A stretch of DNA of 64,000 bases, taken from positions 186,001 through 250,000 of the forward strand of contig NZ_JAAABI010000002.1 in assembly GCF_009903685.1 (NCBI RefSeq), in the 5' to 3' direction. Source of the DNA: Flagellimonas ochracea (GTDB lineage: Bacteria; Bacteroidota; Bacteroidia; Flavobacteriales; Flavobacteriaceae). The notes beneath the pieces are model-generated. The model did no database searches and had not been told where the DNA came from. It saw only the letters and a list, made by a program, of their open reading frames with translations. Below, in pieces: positions 9,164 to 18,709 of this stretch (its first letter is position 1; every line of letters starts with the position of its first letter). The translations under genes were made by a program, and so were the position numbers.

Positions 9164-10153
9164 ATGTATCCATTAATTAGAAATCGAAGACTTCGTACCT
9201 CCGAATCCATCCGTAGACTGATTCGGGAAACCATTGTTACCCCAGATGATTTTTTAGTGCCGCTTTTCGTGGTCGAAGGCAAGGGTATAAAAGAAGAAAT
9301 CCCCTCTATGCCCAATTACTATCGCCTTAGTCTTGACCTTTTGGAAAAGGAAATAAAGGAACTATGGAAAATGGGGCTTTGTGCGGTGCTTCTTTTTGTA
9401 AAGGTTGATGAAAAACTAAAAGACAACAAAGGAACCGAAGCAATTAATCCCAATGGGTTAATGCAACGTGCCGTCAAGACCATAAAAAATGTTTGCCCTG
9501 AAATGTTGGTTATGACCGATGTTGCACTTGACCCCTATTCATCATATGGCCATGATGGCATTGTTGCTAATGGGCAAATACTGAATGATGAAACCGCCGA
9601 GGTCTTGGCGGAAATGAGTGTCTCCCATGCCAAGACCGGAGCCGATTTTGTGGCACCGAGCGATATGATGGATGGCAGAATCTTAACTATTCGTGAAGCC
9701 TTGGAAGATGAGGGCTTCACCAATACAGGCATTATGAGCTACTCGGCAAAATATGCCAGTGCCTTTTATGGTCCTTTTCGGGATGCTTTGGATTCTGCTC
9801 CAGTTGATGTGGCCAATGTCCCCAAGGACAAAAAAACCTATCAAATGGATTATGCCAATCGATATGAGGCGGTTCGAGAGACCCAAATGGACATCGATGA
9901 AGGCGCCGATATTGTGATGGTAAAGCCTGGACTATGTTATTTGGACATCGTTCGTGAAATAAAGAACGAAGTGGACGTACCGGTTGCCGTGTATCAGGTT
10001 TCGGGAGAATATGCCATGCTGAAAGCCGCTGCTGAAAAAGGCTGGTTGGACCATGATGCCGTGATGTTGGAACAGCTTACGGCCATAAAAAGGGCCGGTG
10101 CAGACATTATAGCCAGTTATTTCGCGAAGGACTTCGTTAAGGTTTGTGGCTGA
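9164..10153 (+). CDS. hemB: Delta-aminolevulinic acid dehydratase (porphobilinogen synthase)
   Basis: The 329-residue enzyme condenses two 5-aminolevulinates into porphobilinogen. Schiff-base lysines are Lys196 (SYSAKYAS) and Lys254 (MVKPGLCYLD). The metal-site segment reads DVALDPYSSYGHDG (from Asp119), with alanine/aspartate where zinc enzymes have cysteines, so this is the zinc-independent, magnesium-type class. It is the last haem gene of the cluster and lies after the DUF4421 gene. Confidence 0.97.
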   Translation: MYPLIRNRRLRTSESIRRLIRETIVTPDDFLVPLFVVEGKGIKEEIPSMPNYYRLSLDLLEKEIKELWKMGLCAVLLFVKVDEKLKDNKGTEAINPNGLMQRAVKTIKNVCPEMLVMTDVALDPYSSYGHDGIVANGQILNDETAEVLAEMSVSHAKTGADFVAPSDMMDGRILTIREALEDEGFTNTGIMSYSAKYASAFYGPFRDALDSAPVDVANVPKDKKTYQMDYANRYEAVRETQMDIDEGADIVMVKPGLCYLDIVREIKNEVDVPVAVYQVSGEYAMLKAAAEKGWLDHDAVMLEQLTAIKRAGADIIASYFAKDFVKVCG

Positions 10154-10231
10154 CCGCAATCAATCTGGAATAAATATTCACTACTCTAAATTGATTGCTA
10201 TTCCCTATCTTGGTACTCAAGTTAAAAACAT

Positions 10232-11332
10232 ATGGGACTTCTATTCTTTTATGCCCTTATTTCAATTTTCTTCTCGTTTTTGTGCTCCATTTTGGAGGCT
10301 GTTTTGCTGAGCATAACACCCACGTTCATCAACATAAAAAAACAGGCTGGAAAAGAATATGCCGCTACCTTAGAATCTTTAAAAAAAGATGTGGACAAGC
10401 CACTCATTGCCATTCTTACGCTGAACACCGTTGCCCATACCGTGGGCGCCATTTTGGTAGGTGTTCAAGCCAAAGTGGCCTATACCGAGCTCTATGGAAC
10501 CACGACTCGTTCTATCCTAGGGTTTAAGTTTACGGAAGACCTTATGGTTGGTGTGGTCTCCACAATTATGACCATTCTTATATTGATAGCTTCCGAAATC
10601 ATTCCCAAAACCATAGGAGCAACGTATTGGAAACAGTTGGCCAATTTTACTTCTAAGGCATTAACATTGATGGTATTCGTTCTAAAATGGACGGGGCTGC
10701 TGTGGCTACTTCAACTTTTCACACGTTTGATTGGAAAAAAAGGACATCATGGAAGCGTTCTAAGCAGAGAGGATTTTACAGCCATGACCGATATCGCCCA
10801 TGAAGAAGGCGTGTTTCAGGAATCCGAATCCACGGTCATCAAAAACCTTCTCAAGTTCGATGAAATTTTGGCCAAAGATGTCATGACCCCACGAACCGTG
10901 ATGAAAATTGCCTCAGAAGATACGACCATCAAAGAGTTTTTTGAGACCAACCGCCCTTTACGATTTTCTAGAATTCCATTGTACCTGGGTCGAATGGACA
11001 ACATCACCGGATTCTTTCTCAAGGATGAGCTTATGGAGGCCATAATAAACAAAAAAGGAAGTGAAACTCTTGCCACTTTAAAAAGGGAAATATTGGTCAC
11101 CAACAGAAACAAACCCATTCCCGAGCTCTTTGAAGAGTTTGTCAAGAAACGGGAGCATATTTCACTCGTCGTGGATGAATATGGTTCCGTCAGCGGACTA
11201 GTCTCCATGGAAGATGTCATTGAAACACTGCTTGGACTTGAAATTATGGATGAAAGTGATAATGTGGAAGACCTGCAAATGCTGGCAAGAAAGAACTGGG
11301 AGAGCCGTGCTAAGCGTTTAGGAATTATTTAA
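10232..11332 (+). CDS. CNNM-domain / CBS-pair membrane protein (HlyC/CorC family, short form)
   Basis: The 366-residue protein has an N-terminal CNNM (DUF21) membrane domain with about four helices (about residues 1-150, beginning MGLLFFYALISIFFS), then a CBS pair (about 200-330; EILAKDVMTPRTVM and HISLVVDEYGSVSGLVSMED). The usual C-terminal CorC_HlyC domain is absent. Related proteins act in magnesium/cobalt efflux or regulation with nucleotide-sensing CBS domains; older annotations as hemolysin are misleading. It begins 78 bases after hemB and may have its own promoter. Confidence 0.88.
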   Translation: MGLLFFYALISIFFSFLCSILEAVLLSITPTFINIKKQAGKEYAATLESLKKDVDKPLIAILTLNTVAHTVGAILVGVQAKVAYTELYGTTTRSILGFKFTEDLMVGVVSTIMTILILIASEIIPKTIGATYWKQLANFTSKALTLMVFVLKWTGLLWLLQLFTRLIGKKGHHGSVLSREDFTAMTDIAHEEGVFQESESTVIKNLLKFDEILAKDVMTPRTVMKIASEDTTIKEFFETNRPLRFSRIPLYLGRMDNITGFFLKDELMEAIINKKGSETLATLKREILVTNRNKPIPELFEEFVKKREHISLVVDEYGSVSGLVSMEDVIETLLGLEIMDESDNVEDLQMLARKNWESRAKRLGII

Positions 11333-11352
11333 AAATAAGTTTAAATAAAACA

Positions 11353-11823
11353 ATGGAAGTTGCTTATTTACAAACACCTATAGGTACAGCAGAATTTCAT
11401 GGTGATGAAAATGGATTGATTTCAGTTTCTGTATTGGATATAAACAAACCTATTGGTATTATTCCAGAAGCATTGGAGGGTGCTGTTTGTCAGTTCAAGG
11501 AGTATTTTGAAGGTAATCGTAAGCATTTTGACCTTACTTTGAATCCAAAGGGCACCGATTTTCAAAAAAAAGTCTGGAATTCCCTTTTGGAAATTCCACA
11601 TGGAAAAACCATCTCCTATCTTGAGCTTTCCAAAAAATTGGGTGATGTAAAAGCCATAAGGGCAGTAGCCGCGGCCAACGGCAAAAATCCGCTTTGGATA
11701 GTTGTCCCTTGCCATAGAGTAATTGGAAGCAATGGAGATTTAACAGGTTATGCAGGAGGATTGTATCGAAAGAAGTGGCTTTTGGAACATGAAAGTCCTG
11801 TAAAACAGCAGGCTCTTTTTTAG
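11353..11823 (+). CDS. ogt: Methylated-DNA-[protein]-cysteine S-methyltransferase
   Basis: The 156-residue protein repairs O6-alkylguanine by transferring the alkyl group to its own cysteine. The active-site motif VPCHRVIG (Cys120) and preceding AVAAANGKNP are intact, and there is no N-terminal AdaA domain, which fits a stand-alone Ogt. It follows the CNNM gene by 20 bases. Its last 4 bases overlap the end of the convergent lipoprotein gene. Confidence 0.94.
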   Translation: MEVAYLQTPIGTAEFHGDENGLISVSVLDINKPIGIIPEALEGAVCQFKEYFEGNRKHFDLTLNPKGTDFQKKVWNSLLEIPHGKTISYLELSKKLGDVKAIRAVAAANGKNPLWIVVPCHRVIGSNGDLTGYAGGLYRKKWLLEHESPVKQQALF

Positions 11824-12944
11824 TTGCGCACAAAATACGTTGGGAAAAAGGGCAGTGAAACCAAGTCCAACAGTTCACCGGTTTCGGAAGCTACCATAAC
11901 CCCACCTTCGACCACATCCCCTGAGGTACCATATCCAATCAAAAAAATACGTTGTAACGGATCAAATACTTGATTGATCAGTAATACCGATTTTTCTATT
12001 TCAGCCTCAACTTGATTCACCAAGCCCCCTATGTCCACTAATTTGGTTTCCATGGTATTGAGATTGTAAATCGCCGGTCCTTCAACAAATCGGGAAGGTT
12101 GCGGATAAATGAAGTTGAAATAAAGTTCATCCCCAATCAAAATGGCATCATGTATAGCTCCTATGGAAGACCCCAATGTAATGTTCAGAACGATGCTTTC
12201 TTGAAATGACAAATCCAAAGCATCATAAAGTTCCAAGGTGGAATTGCTATCATTCTTTATGATGGCCAAATCCCCATTCTGTGTTATAAAAAAACCAAAT
12301 GAATCGAGTCCAAAACTTAAAGTGGGGCCTAAAACCTTGGAATCCAAGTCATAAAAAGTCAGTTTATAGTTTCCTAGATTGTCCCTGAAAGGCATATAAA
12401 GCCTTTCATCAAAAAGCATAGGGTCAAAAGTGGCCCCTACATTAAAATCCACAACCACATCTTCGCTTTCAGGACCCTCCAATTGTACATCCTGAAGACC
12501 AAGATTTGGGCTGTCAAAGGGTCCGAAATATCCAAAAAAGACGTTGCTGGAATTGTTTATCCCCCAAGTGATAGATCTTTCTGGTGTGTTTGTATAAAAA
12601 TCCTCAAAAACCCTTATGTCTCCTGTGGTAAGTTCCTTGAGCGCAATGGAAAACTTTCCTTGGAAAAAACTATAAAATGAGAGTAAATCCCCTGTTTGCC
12701 TCAAGGTCAGGTAATCAGTTTCTACCCCCATATCCAAGGTCAGGTCAAACGTAGTTGCAGATGCCATTTCCGAATCGTAGGAGAATTGGTAGACCTTGTT
12801 TAAATCCTCTCCAATTACAGTAAATTTTGTTCCTGGAAATTTCGAAGCATCCAATGTCGAGTCATCATCGGTAGAACATCCTGCCAAGAGCAGAATAGCC
12901 ACCATCCATATCCAATCTCTCAATTTCAAAGCGCTTTTTGTCAA
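11820..12944 (-). CDS. Hypothetical lipoprotein, probable beta-propeller
   Basis: The 374-residue protein has a lipoprotein signal with lipobox LLAGCS (Cys23) followed by an aspartate-rich stretch (TDDDSTLD). The remainder is rich in short hydrophobic strands with repeated LxLYDALDLS-like and GDLAIIKND-like patterns, which suggests a six- or seven-bladed propeller; I recognise no family signature. It is likely anchored at the cell surface or in the periplasm. It is convergent with ogt and divergent from the exonuclease gene. Confidence 0.7.
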   Translation of the reverse strand: MTKSALKLRDWIWMVAILLLAGCSTDDDSTLDASKFPGTKFTVIGEDLNKVYQFSYDSEMASATTFDLTLDMGVETDYLTLRQTGDLLSFYSFFQGKFSIALKELTTGDIRVFEDFYTNTPERSITWGINNSSNVFFGYFGPFDSPNLGLQDVQLEGPESEDVVVDFNVGATFDPMLFDERLYMPFRDNLGNYKLTFYDLDSKVLGPTLSFGLDSFGFFITQNGDLAIIKNDSNSTLELYDALDLSFQESIVLNITLGSSIGAIHDAILIGDELYFNFIYPQPSRFVEGPAIYNLNTMETKLVDIGGLVNQVEAEIEKSVLLINQVFDPLQRIFLIGYGTSGDVVEGGVMVASETGELLDLVSLPFFPTYFVRN

Positions 12945-13006
12945 TTACAATATACGATTTATTGTTTCCCTAGTCACTTTTCTATTCCAAATTAGTATTT
13001 TCCTGC

Positions 13007-13720
13007 ATGATCAAAAAAATACCTTTGGAGCACGTCCTCTTTTTGGACATAGAAACCGTACCCCAAAAACCGGAGTTTTCTGATTTGGATGAAACCTCCC
13101 AGGCACTCTGGGAACAAAAATCAGCGTATCAACGAAAAGATGAGATGACCGCTGCAGAATTTTACGATCGAGCTGGCATTTGGGCCGAATTTGGGAAAAT
13201 TGTCTGTATTTCGGTTGGTTTTTTTGCTTTAAAGACGTCACAAAGAGCTTTTAGAGTTACTTCCTTTTATGGTGATGAAGTGAAAATCCTTAAGCAGTTT
13301 AAGGAATTGCTGATGAACCATTTCAATCAAGCCAAACACTTGCTATGTGCACATAATGGCAAGGAGTTTGACTTTCCGTATATCGCACGAAGAATGATAA
13401 TTAATGGTCTGGAACTTCCCTATAAATTGGATTTGTTCGGCAAAAAACCGTGGGAAGTGCCTCATTTGGACACTATGGAGCTTTGGAAATTTGGGGACTA
13501 TAAACACTACACCTCGCTGAAACTATTGGCCCATGTATTAGGAATTCCTTCCCCAAAAGAGGATATGGACGGCAGTATGGTAAAGGATGTATTCTACGGG
13601 GAACACGATTTAGACCGAATTGTTACCTACTGTGAATTGGATGTGGTGACCACGGCACAAGTGTTTCTAAGATTACGCAATGAGGATTTGTTGGTCGATG
13701 AGGAAATCAAAAAAGTATAA
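13007..13720 (+). CDS. PolB-like 3'-5' exonuclease
   Basis: This 237-residue protein has the DEDDy exonuclease arrangement without a polymerase: Exo I in FLDIETVP (about residue 13), Exo II in CAHNGKEFDFPYIARR (about 110-125), and Exo III in YCELDVVTTAQVF (about 210). It matches the predicted 3'-5' exonuclease related to the PolB proofreading domain, common in Bacteroidota. It probably trims DNA or RNA ends in repair; the exact substrate is unknown. It stands alone between two leftward genes. Confidence 0.85.
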   Translation: MIKKIPLEHVLFLDIETVPQKPEFSDLDETSQALWEQKSAYQRKDEMTAAEFYDRAGIWAEFGKIVCISVGFFALKTSQRAFRVTSFYGDEVKILKQFKELLMNHFNQAKHLLCAHNGKEFDFPYIARRMIINGLELPYKLDLFGKKPWEVPHLDTMELWKFGDYKHYTSLKLLAHVLGIPSPKEDMDGSMVKDVFYGEHDLDRIVTYCELDVVTTAQVFLRLRNEDLLVDEEIKKV

Positions 13721-13803
13721 TGGTGAACGATAATCCTCCGATTCCAAGTTTTATGGTTCCACTTTCAGAATATATTTCTTTTGGTTTTAATGGAGTCATC
13801 CGT

Positions 13804-15999
13804 TTAATTCTTATAAAATTTAGTGCTTTTTATGCCTGCGTAGTCTTGTACAACCAGCACATATAATCCTGAGGACAAAGAGGAAACATCGATGGAACCA
13901 TTTATTCCTCCTTTTTTGATAATATTTCCTGAAGTAGTAACTATAGAATATTCAGCATCTTTGGAAAGCTCTGCTTGAACCGATATTTGATGCACCGCTG
14001 GATTGGGGTATACCGAAACCTCCAGCCCATCATTATAGGATAGGGGAACGTAGCTATACAATTCGGTTGCGGCACCATTAAATTCAAACTCAAGGGTTTC
14101 GGAAAATTCGGATACCGCATTTTCTGAGCAAATAGACCTTACCCTGGCTTCATAAACGGTTCCTTTTTCTAAATTAGAAAGAGGGGCTTTGTTATCCCAG
14201 AGCAATGCACTGTTCCACACATCTGTACCATAGGCCCTATACTGCACTTCAAAAAGCGTCTCCTTTGCTTCGGACCATATAATGGAAGTACTTGTTTCGT
14301 CAGAGGAGTCTAGATCCAAGTTGGAAGGAATATCAATGTTACATAAAGATATTTGCGCTCCAGTTACAATTAGGGAAAAATCTTGTATTCCATTCTTTAG
14401 AGTTCCTTTATGCGATACTGTAATGGTGTACTCTCCTTTGGCATTGGCAAGCTCCACCCTTTCAAAAGGGTCCACTTGGTTATCACCACGGGTAGCAGCT
14501 TCGTTGGCCTTAGCTGGGTTTAACTTCCACGGAAAAAAGGTTTCTCCATCTTTCGTAATCCTTATGTCCAAATCGTTGGTCAAAGCAGGAGTCATTGCAT
14601 TAAGTTCACCGCGGTTGATGTGTTCTCCTTCAGGGTCTGTCCATGAAATGGAAGCCATCAATGGTTCAATGCCATTGGCGGTAACGGTTATGGAAAAGGT
14701 TTCGTCCTGTGACAAGCTTTCTTCATTGATCAAAGTAGTGTAATCCTTGTTTTGTAACACCTCCGCTGCTGCTTTGGCGTTCATTATGCCCCAACCCATT
14801 TTATAATCAGGTCCCTTAGCATGCACATCATCTGTAGTATGCAATGCCAGACCTTTGAGTGTAGCTGCCTTCATATAGCCTCCAAACAATTCTTCATGAT
14901 ACTGCTGCAACAACAACAACGAACCTGTTACGCTAGGGGCTGCCATGGAGGTTCCCGCAGATGTTTGATAACTGGTATTGTGGGCAGAAGCAGTTGAAAG
15001 AATGGTAGAACCCTCACCTGCCAAATCAGGTTTTATCCTACCATCATCGACAGGGCCAAAACTGCTGTATCCTGCAACGTTGGCCTCCTTCAATTCGCCA
15101 TTACTTCCAAATTGGGTATTTGCACCAGCAATGGTAAGTCCATTTTTTGATGTGGTGAATCCCAACAACAAATCAAAACCATCTGCCGTTTTACCAAAAT
15201 TGGGGTTTTCATTATCATAAGAATTTTGTGCATTGCCCGCTGCAGTGACCATCAAATAATAAGGAGCATGGTACATAATCTTATCCCAGTCTTGGGAAAC
15301 CTTTATATAGGAACCAAAATACCAATTGGGCACGCGGTCCGTTTTTATACCGTAGGAATGATTGCTCAGCAGAAGTCCCTCTGCAGCAGCTTGCGCCACT
15401 TCTATTTTGTCACGGGTCCAATCGTGGGTCAGAGCAGTTGCTCCATAGGCTGTCCCCTTGGCATCTGGTTTAATTCCTGTTGAAATCAAACTCCCGGTAA
15501 CCAGGGTGCCGTGCAGGTTAATTTCATCAGATTGATCAGCGTTTATGGCTCTGCCATTAAATTCTTGATGCGTGGTAAGGGCTACACCAGCATCCCAAAC
15601 GCCCACATTCATACCGCTTCCATCCAACCCTAAATTCAACAATCCATTGCTGTACAGAGCATTGGCTCGTGATGCCTGACCCATGGGCGTACTGAAGGTC
15701 GTATAAAAAATTGCCGTTCCGTCTGTTCCAATTTCTTGTACAGAAACAAAAGACCCATCACTTAATTTTTCCGATTTCTTCCATCCTTTGGATTGTAAGG
15801 CCGTACCGATTTTAGAAGTATTGAGTCGATGCTCTTCCTCCCATTGGGAAATAAGGTTTCCCAATTTAGCTTGATTGTATGTAGATTTGATTTGCTCCTT
15901 GGCATTTTGGGTCTGTCCAAAAACTGAAAAACCACCAACATGCAAGAGTATAATCAGGAAGTAAACTCCAACAGCATTGAAAATTATTCTGTAATCCAT
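13804..15999 (-). CDS. Subtilisin-like S8 serine protease, T9SS cargo
   Basis: The 731-residue precursor has a signal peptide (to about residue 29), an S8 catalytic domain with Asp136 (VGVWDAGVALT), His163 (NLHGTLVTG), oxyanion Asn256 (TAAGN) and Ser351 (GTSMAAPS), then a jelly-roll-like P-domain (about 440-560), a fibronectin type III-like domain (about 562-650) and a C-terminal type A T9SS sorting domain (VSVYPNPAVHQISV to the end, STKFYKN). It is therefore predicted to be secreted or cell-surface-attached through the type IX system. It stands alone with its own upstream region. Confidence 0.92.
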   Translation of the reverse strand: MDYRIIFNAVGVYFLIILLHVGGFSVFGQTQNAKEQIKSTYNQAKLGNLISQWEEEHRLNTSKIGTALQSKGWKKSEKLSDGSFVSVQEIGTDGTAIFYTTFSTPMGQASRANALYSNGLLNLGLDGSGMNVGVWDAGVALTTHQEFNGRAINADQSDEINLHGTLVTGSLISTGIKPDAKGTAYGATALTHDWTRDKIEVAQAAAEGLLLSNHSYGIKTDRVPNWYFGSYIKVSQDWDKIMYHAPYYLMVTAAGNAQNSYDNENPNFGKTADGFDLLLGFTTSKNGLTIAGANTQFGSNGELKEANVAGYSSFGPVDDGRIKPDLAGEGSTILSTASAHNTSYQTSAGTSMAAPSVTGSLLLLQQYHEELFGGYMKAATLKGLALHTTDDVHAKGPDYKMGWGIMNAKAAAEVLQNKDYTTLINEESLSQDETFSITVTANGIEPLMASISWTDPEGEHINRGELNAMTPALTNDLDIRITKDGETFFPWKLNPAKANEAATRGDNQVDPFERVELANAKGEYTITVSHKGTLKNGIQDFSLIVTGAQISLCNIDIPSNLDLDSSDETSTSIIWSEAKETLFEVQYRAYGTDVWNSALLWDNKAPLSNLEKGTVYEARVRSICSENAVSEFSETLEFEFNGAATELYSYVPLSYNDGLEVSVYPNPAVHQISVQAELSKDAEYSIVTTSGNIIKKGGINGSIDVSSLSSGLYVLVVQDYAGIKSTKFYKN

Positions 16000-16153
16000 A
16001 GGGCAAGTTTAAGTAAGATTTGGACTACAAATATATATTGATGATAAAATACTATCGACAAAAGCCCCTCTTAATTCGATGAACTACATAGTTATTTCTG
16101 CAAAGCTGTTGTGAAAATGTGATTTTCTGTGGTTTGTAGTCCTTTTCCTTCTT

Positions 16154-17100
16154 TTAAATTTGTCTTTCAAGGACTACATAAACGGGAAAATGATCGCTAT
16201 AACCCCCCAAGTACTTCCTCCCTGCAAATGTCCGGAAGGGATTTCCTTTATACTTTCCCCTCCATTCCTTTAAAAATTGAGGAGCGAAAACCTGGGCAGC
16301 TTCAAAACGGTGGGTGCCTTTTTGGTGGTTCAAAAAAGTATGGGAAACCAATATTTGATCAAACAGACTCCATTTACCCTTGTAATTTGCACTTCCCGAT
16401 ACAGGTGAGAGCAATTTTTGCATTGGATTTATAAACCAACCCGAAGACATAAGTCTTTCTATACTTTCTGAATTGGGGTCATCATTAAAATCCCCTATTA
16501 TTATGATGTTTGTCGCATCTTCTCCCAAAGTGCTTATTTTTCTCAATACAGTTTCCGCAGCCCTGATCCGCTTGTAACGGGTGGTTTCTTCTCCTTCCCT
16601 TCGCGATGGCCAGTGGTTAACAAACACATGTATCTCCTCTTGGTTCAGTTTGCCACAGACGTACAAAATATCCCGGGTAAAGTCCCTTTCTCCGGTATCA
16701 TTGATAATCAACAACGGTAAGGTTTCTGATTTCAGTACCTTAAAATAGGTCTTATGGTAGATGAGTGCAGTATCAATCCCCCGTTCATCCGGAGAATCGA
16801 AATGAACAAAATCATACGGCTCGTCCCGTAGCGCTTTCGATTGTAGGAGCTGCTGTATTACCACTTTGTTTTCGACCTCCGCAATACCAACCAGCGCAGG
16901 AGGGCCACCTGTATCTTCCAAACCAATTTTTGAAATGGCTTTACCCATCTTTTTTGCCTTTTTCTTGAATTTTGAAGAATTCCATTTTTAAAACCCTTCG
17001 GTGTAAAATCATCATCCAGGGTATGGGAATCATCGTTAGTGTCAAAAAAATTCTCCAAATTGTAGAATGCTACGGCATATTTATTTCGGTTAACTTCCAA
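16154..17100 (-). pseudogene. Endonuclease/exonuclease/phosphatase family protein, frameshifted
   Basis: Two reading frames together give one EEP-fold protein. The upstream frame carries YAVAFYNLENFFDTND and DDDFTPKGFK; the downstream frame continues with WNSSKFKKKAKKMGKAISKIG, PPALVGIAEVEN, HVFVNHWPSR, IIIIGDFNDDP (catalytic Asp/Asn) and GGYSDHFPVYV. The switch lies at the five-T run (A5 on the coding strand) at 16985-16989; a sixth A would restore GFKKWNSSKF. Either the gene is broken or there is a homopolymer error. No ATG fits the true N-terminus; a TTG at 17100 is the best start, since the only ATG (17217) lies inside the divergent hflX. Confidence 0.75.
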
Positions 17101-17197
17101 TATAAAAGAGATTTGACCTGTTGGTGTCGGTTTAAAATCCAATGTACAAAAAAGCGCTTCCAAAACATTGATTAGATTTGCACTATAATTCCTATTA

Positions 17198-18409
17198 ATG
17201 CTAGAAAAGAAGTCCATAGATTATGAAAAGGCGGTGCTTATCGGTGTAATCAACGCTGTACAAAATGAGGCCAAGGTAAACGAATATTTAGACGAATTGG
17301 AGTTTTTGACGTATACCGCTGGTGGCGAAGTACAAAAAAGGTTCACCCAACGTATTGAGGTCCCCAATCCCAAAACTTATATCGGTAGTGGTAAAATGCA
17401 GGAAGTGCAGGAATACGTTAAAGAGCATGAAATAGGTTCCGTTATTTTTGATGACGAACTCTCCCCAGCCCAGCAGAACAATATTGAGAAACTGCTTCGG
17501 TGCAAAATTTTGGATAGAACGGGTCTTATTTTGGATATTTTCGCCCAAAGGGCCAAGACCAGCTATGCGAGAACACAAGTGGAACTGGCCCAATACGAGT
17601 ACCTTTTGCCCCGATTGACCGGTCTTTGGACACACTTGGAACGGCAACGTGGAGGTATTGGCATGCGGGGACCCGGTGAAACTGAAATTGAGACGGACAG
17701 GAGGATTGTAAGAGATCGAATTGCGCTCTTAAAAAAGAAGCTCACAAAAATTGACCGCCAAATGGAAACCCAACGGAGCAACCGGGGATCTTTGGTTCGG
17801 GTTGCCTTGGTGGGCTATACCAATGTGGGCAAATCCACGCTCATGAATGTCATCAGTAAAAGTGAGGTGTTTGCCGAAAACAAACTCTTTGCCACCTTGG
17901 ACACCACGGTTCGCAAGGTGGTCATTGGCAATCTTCCTTTTTTGTTGAGCGATACCGTTGGATTTATACGAAAACTGCCTACCCAGTTGGTGGAAAGTTT
18001 CAAAAGCACGCTGGACGAGGTGCGGGAGGCCGACCTGCTGCTTCATGTAGTGGATATTTCCCACCCCAATTTTGAAGAGCACATCGATTCGGTGAACCAA
18101 ATTTTGGATGAAATAAAAAGCGTGGATAAAAAAACCATTATGGTGTTCAATAAAATTGACCAATACCAAGCTGAAACCATTGATGAGGATGATCTAATAA
18201 CCGAACCCACCTCAGCCCATTTTACCATAGAGGATTGGAAAAAAACCTGGTTCAATAAAATTGGTGACCGTGCCGTGTTCATCTCAGCGTTGAACAAAGA
18301 AAATCTAGAGGAATTTAGAAAAAGGGTTTATGATGAAGTTCGTGACATCCATGTCACCCGTTTCCCCTACAACAACTTTTTATATCCCGAGCATCTTGAC
18401 GAGTATTGA
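17198..18409 (+). CDS. hflX: GTPase HflX
   Basis: The 403-residue protein has the HflX N-terminal nucleotide-binding domain (VPNPKTYIGSGK), the glycine-rich linker GMRGPGETEIETDRR, and a TRAFAC-class GTPase domain with Walker A GYTNVGKST (206-214), G3 DTVGF and G4 NKID. HflX splits or rescues stalled 70S ribosomes under stress. In this organism it is a single gene divergent from the frameshifted EEP gene. Length is normal for the family. Confidence 0.95.
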   Translation: MLEKKSIDYEKAVLIGVINAVQNEAKVNEYLDELEFLTYTAGGEVQKRFTQRIEVPNPKTYIGSGKMQEVQEYVKEHEIGSVIFDDELSPAQQNNIEKLLRCKILDRTGLILDIFAQRAKTSYARTQVELAQYEYLLPRLTGLWTHLERQRGGIGMRGPGETEIETDRRIVRDRIALLKKKLTKIDRQMETQRSNRGSLVRVALVGYTNVGKSTLMNVISKSEVFAENKLFATLDTTVRKVVIGNLPFLLSDTVGFIRKLPTQLVESFKSTLDEVREADLLLHVVDISHPNFEEHIDSVNQILDEIKSVDKKTIMVFNKIDQYQAETIDEDDLITEPTSAHFTIEDWKKTWFNKIGDRAVFISALNKENLEEFRKRVYDEVRDIHVTRFPYNNFLYPEHLDEY

Positions 18410-18627
18410 ACAATGGAAGACAAGCTGTTCTGATTCTTCGATGAATGACATGCTTCCTATGTTTCCACCACAACTTTTTGAACGTTCACAACAAAAATTT
18501 AAGGGATAACCACATAGCACCTATTTTCATACTGTTTTTAAGTCTTAGTGTCCAAACCAAATCTGCCACAGACTTAACCTACTTTGACCATGGCTTTAAA
18601 AACAACCTCAAATCATTAACCCCATAG

Positions 18628-18655
18628 AAAAGCCCTCATTGTTGAGGGCTTTTTT
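18628..18655 (+). terminator. Rho-independent terminator after hflX, probably bidirectional
   Basis: AGCCCTCA and TGAGGGCT form an 8-bp stem with a 4-base loop (TTGT), followed by a T run. The A run on the left side could also let it stop the convergent DUF3078 transcript. Confidence 0.85.
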
Positions 18656-18661
18656 ATTTAA

Positions 18662-18686
18662 GGTCATATCGAGCGCAGTCGAGATG
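18662..18686. repeat. Flavobacterial dispersed palindromic repeat, copy 1
   Basis: The stretch TCATATCGAGCGCAGTCGAG is a copy of an intergenic element common in Flavobacteriia, typically TCATTTCGAGCGCAGTCGAGA. Related pieces occur at 24541-24628 and 37074-37100 in this window. Confidence 0.65.
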
Positions 18687-18709
18687 TGGTCCGTTCTAAG
18701 TGGTTCCTA

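Larger units (their letters stand above)
18410..18709. other. Intergenic stretch with terminator and dispersed repeat
   Basis: Between hflX and the convergent DUF3078 gene lie 300 bases. A 60-codon frame at 18445-18627 (+) contains a signal-like IAPIFILFLSLS but the start is poor and no family is visible, so I treat it as doubtful, possibly a remnant. The right part holds the terminator at 18628 and a repeat copy at 18662. Confidence 0.5.

Noticed and set aside
16858-17217. Independent 119-residue gene upstream of the EEP fragment
   Set aside because: Its middle is clearly the N-terminal part of the EEP domain, and its ATG is within hflX on the other strand.
18445-18627. 60-residue frame after hflX
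   Set aside because: The start is poor, there is no promoter, and only a short hydrophobic piece looks signal-like.
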